A DNA stretch of 64,000 bases. Origin: Rhizobiaceae bacterium. GTDB lineage: Bacteria > Pseudomonadota > Alphaproteobacteria > Rhizobiales > Rhizobiaceae. The notes under the pieces are model-generated. The model was not told the origin of the DNA. It ran no database searches and saw only the letters and a program-made list of their open reading frames with translations. The DNA is taken from assembly GCA_017640615.1 (NCBI GenBank), contig JAEPQK010000001.1:186001-250000 (forward strand), read 5' to 3'. Below, in pieces: positions 62,955 through 64,000 of this stretch. A program made the translations under genes and the position numbers. Position 1 is the first letter of the stretch. Every line of letters begins with the position of its first letter.

Positions 62955-64000
62955 CCTTGCTCTCCCCCTCGCGCAGGCTTCGTCGCACCGCTTTCTCTGA
63001 AGGTGTAGAAGCCGCCGGCGTCAAAGCATACACGGTCTACAATCACATGCTCCTGCCAACGGTTTTCCGGTCGGTCGAGGAAGACTACCACCATCTGAAA
63101 CAGGCGGTGCAGGTCTGGGACGTCGCTTGCGAACGCCAGGTCGAACTGCGCGGCCCTGACGCCGGACGGCTTGCGCAACTTCTGACACCCCGCGATCTTC
63201 GGGGGATGCTGCCCGGCCAGTGCTACTACGTGCCCATCGTCGACGAAACCGGCGGCATGTTGAACGACCCGGTAGCGGTAAAGCTGGCAGACGACCGCTG
63301 GTGGATATCCATTGCCGACAGTGACCTGCTCTACTGGATCAAGGGGCTTGCCCATGGCTACCGGCTGGACGTTTTGGTTGACGAGCCTGACGTGTCGCCC
63401 CTCGCCGTGCAGGGACCGCGGGCGGACGATCTTATGGCGGCGGTTTTTGGCGACAAGGTGCGCGACATCCGCTTCTTCCGGTTCGCGCCGTTCGATTTCC
63501 AGGGGCGGTCCATGGTGGTGGCCCGGTCCGGCTACTCCAAGCAAGGCGGGTTCGAGATTTACGTTGAGGGCGAGGACATGGGCATGCCACTTTGGAACGC
63601 CCTGATGGAGGCCGGTAGGTCGATGGACGTTTATGCCGGCTGCCCAAACCTGATCGAACGGATCGAGAGCGGTTTGCTATCCTACGGTAACGACATGACC
63701 GACGATAACACGCCGCATGAGTGCGGGCTCGGCCGGTTCTGCAACACCCAAACCGCGATAGGATGTATCGGACGTGATGCACTCTTGCGTGTGGCGAATG
63801 AGGGCCCGATCAAGCAGATCCGTGCGATGGAAATCGAGGGCCCGGTCGTGCCCGCCTGTGACCGCTGGTGGCCGCTGAAGGATGGGGAAAAGGCAGTTGG
63901 CCGGGTATCGTCGGCAGCCTGGTCGCCGGATTTCAAGACAAATGTCGCCATCGCCATGGTGCGCATGACCCATTGGGACGACGGCACCGAATTGACCGTC
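62951..64000 (+). CDS. dmdA: Dimethylsulfoniopropionate demethylase, 5' part
   Basis: Transfers a methyl group of DMSP to tetrahydrofolate, giving 3-methylmercaptopropionate. The frame is open from the ATG at 62951 to the right edge (350 codons; family length about 365-370). It has the GcvT-like fold with DmdA features as I remember them from Ruegeria: YTVYNHMLLPTVF (27-39), VWDVACERQV (55-64), GGMLNDPVAVKL (101-112), SPLAVQGPRADDLMA, SKQGGFEIYVEG (196-207) and SGLLSYGNDM. Other GcvT relatives such as glycine-cleavage T protein lack this combination. Overlaps the ligase remnant by four bases. Confidence 0.9.
   Translation, partial: MTLLSPSRRLRRTAFSEGVEAAGVKAYTVYNHMLLPTVFRSVEEDYHHLKQAVQVWDVACERQVELRGPDAGRLAQLLTPRDLRGMLPGQCYYVPIVDETGGMLNDPVAVKLADDRWWISIADSDLLYWIKGLAHGYRLDVLVDEPDVSPLAVQGPRADDLMAAVFGDKVRDIRFFRFAPFDFQGRSMVVARSGYSKQGGFEIYVEGEDMGMPLWNALMEAGRSMDVYAGCPNLIERIESGLLSYGNDMTDDNTPHECGLGRFCNTQTAIGCIGRDALLRVANEGPIKQIRAMEIEGPVVPACDRWWPLKDGEKAVGRVSSAAWSPDFKTNVAIAMVRMTHWDDGTELTV

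Overview
The window is GC-rich DNA in which almost every base is coding. It looks like a chromosomal segment of an alphaproteobacterium in the Hyphomicrobiales (Rhizobiales), probably close to Phyllobacteriaceae/Mesorhizobium-like genera. The support is the S21 protein sequence with a GTG start, a DUF992 protein, a soxBDAG operon, many ABC importers for organic acids and sugars, and a rhizobial-style nested palindromic intergenic element. A DMSP demethylase gene at the right edge hints at a marine or saline lifestyle. These placements are inferences from remembered families, not database results. I found no tRNA, rRNA, CRISPR array, intact insertion sequence or phage gene. No gene-free stretch exceeds about 300 bases except 62647-62950, which holds decayed gene ends.

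Layout. 1-7392: housekeeping and small genes (3' part of pntB, a secreted protein, a PlsB-like acyltransferase, a membrane-inserted alpha/beta hydrolase, DUF992 protein, TPR lipoprotein, rpsU with a terminator, a YrdB-like membrane protein). 7571-12850: heterotetrameric sarcosine oxidase operon soxBDAG, whose delta subunit carries a long Lys/Ala-rich tail. 12917-13859: a tiny acidic protein and a TumE/TumA-type toxin-antitoxin pair with a perfect palindromic operator. 14036-15265: an MFS carrier.

15262-29271: a large acyl-CoA region. It holds an SDR, an APH-type kinase, a MaoC hydratase, a second SDR, a TetR regulator with a clear operator, an ACAD10/11-type acyl-CoA dehydrogenase, two MDR reductases, a complete Liv-type ABC importer, an acyl-CoA ligase and the matching binding protein, closed by a strong terminator. 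The kinase plus ACAD11-type dehydrogenase pairing suggests catabolism of 4-hydroxy (or 4-oxo) acids, as in the levulinate (lva) pathway.

29332-33652: RND efflux pump and adaptor. 33837-41308: creatininase-like and RidA genes divergent from an NMT1-type ABC importer, a cytosine-deaminase-like amidohydrolase, a GlcD-like flavoenzyme and a flavodoxin-fold reductase; together these look like a catabolic module for an unidentified nitrogenous compound. 41311-41467: nested palindromic repeat. 41471-44960: IlvD/Edd-type dehydratase and glycerol kinase.

45101-62067: an IclR-controlled catabolic island. A divergent pair of MaoC-like genes flanks an AT-rich promoter/operator. Rightward follow a solute-binding-protein homologue with no signal peptide, a CaiB-type CoA transferase, a complete sugar ABC importer, two enolase-superfamily dehydratases, a mutarotase, an RraA-like protein, a split UxaA dehydratase, an SDR, a FAH-family hydrolase and a COG3618 lactonase. 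The tail resembles the non-phosphorylating L-fucose/L-rhamnose route to pyruvate and lactate. The CoA part and the cytosolic binding protein do not fit any pathway I know. 62155-64000: a GNAT acetyltransferase, the eroded end of a dmdB-like ligase (and perhaps a hydratase), and dmdA running off the window.
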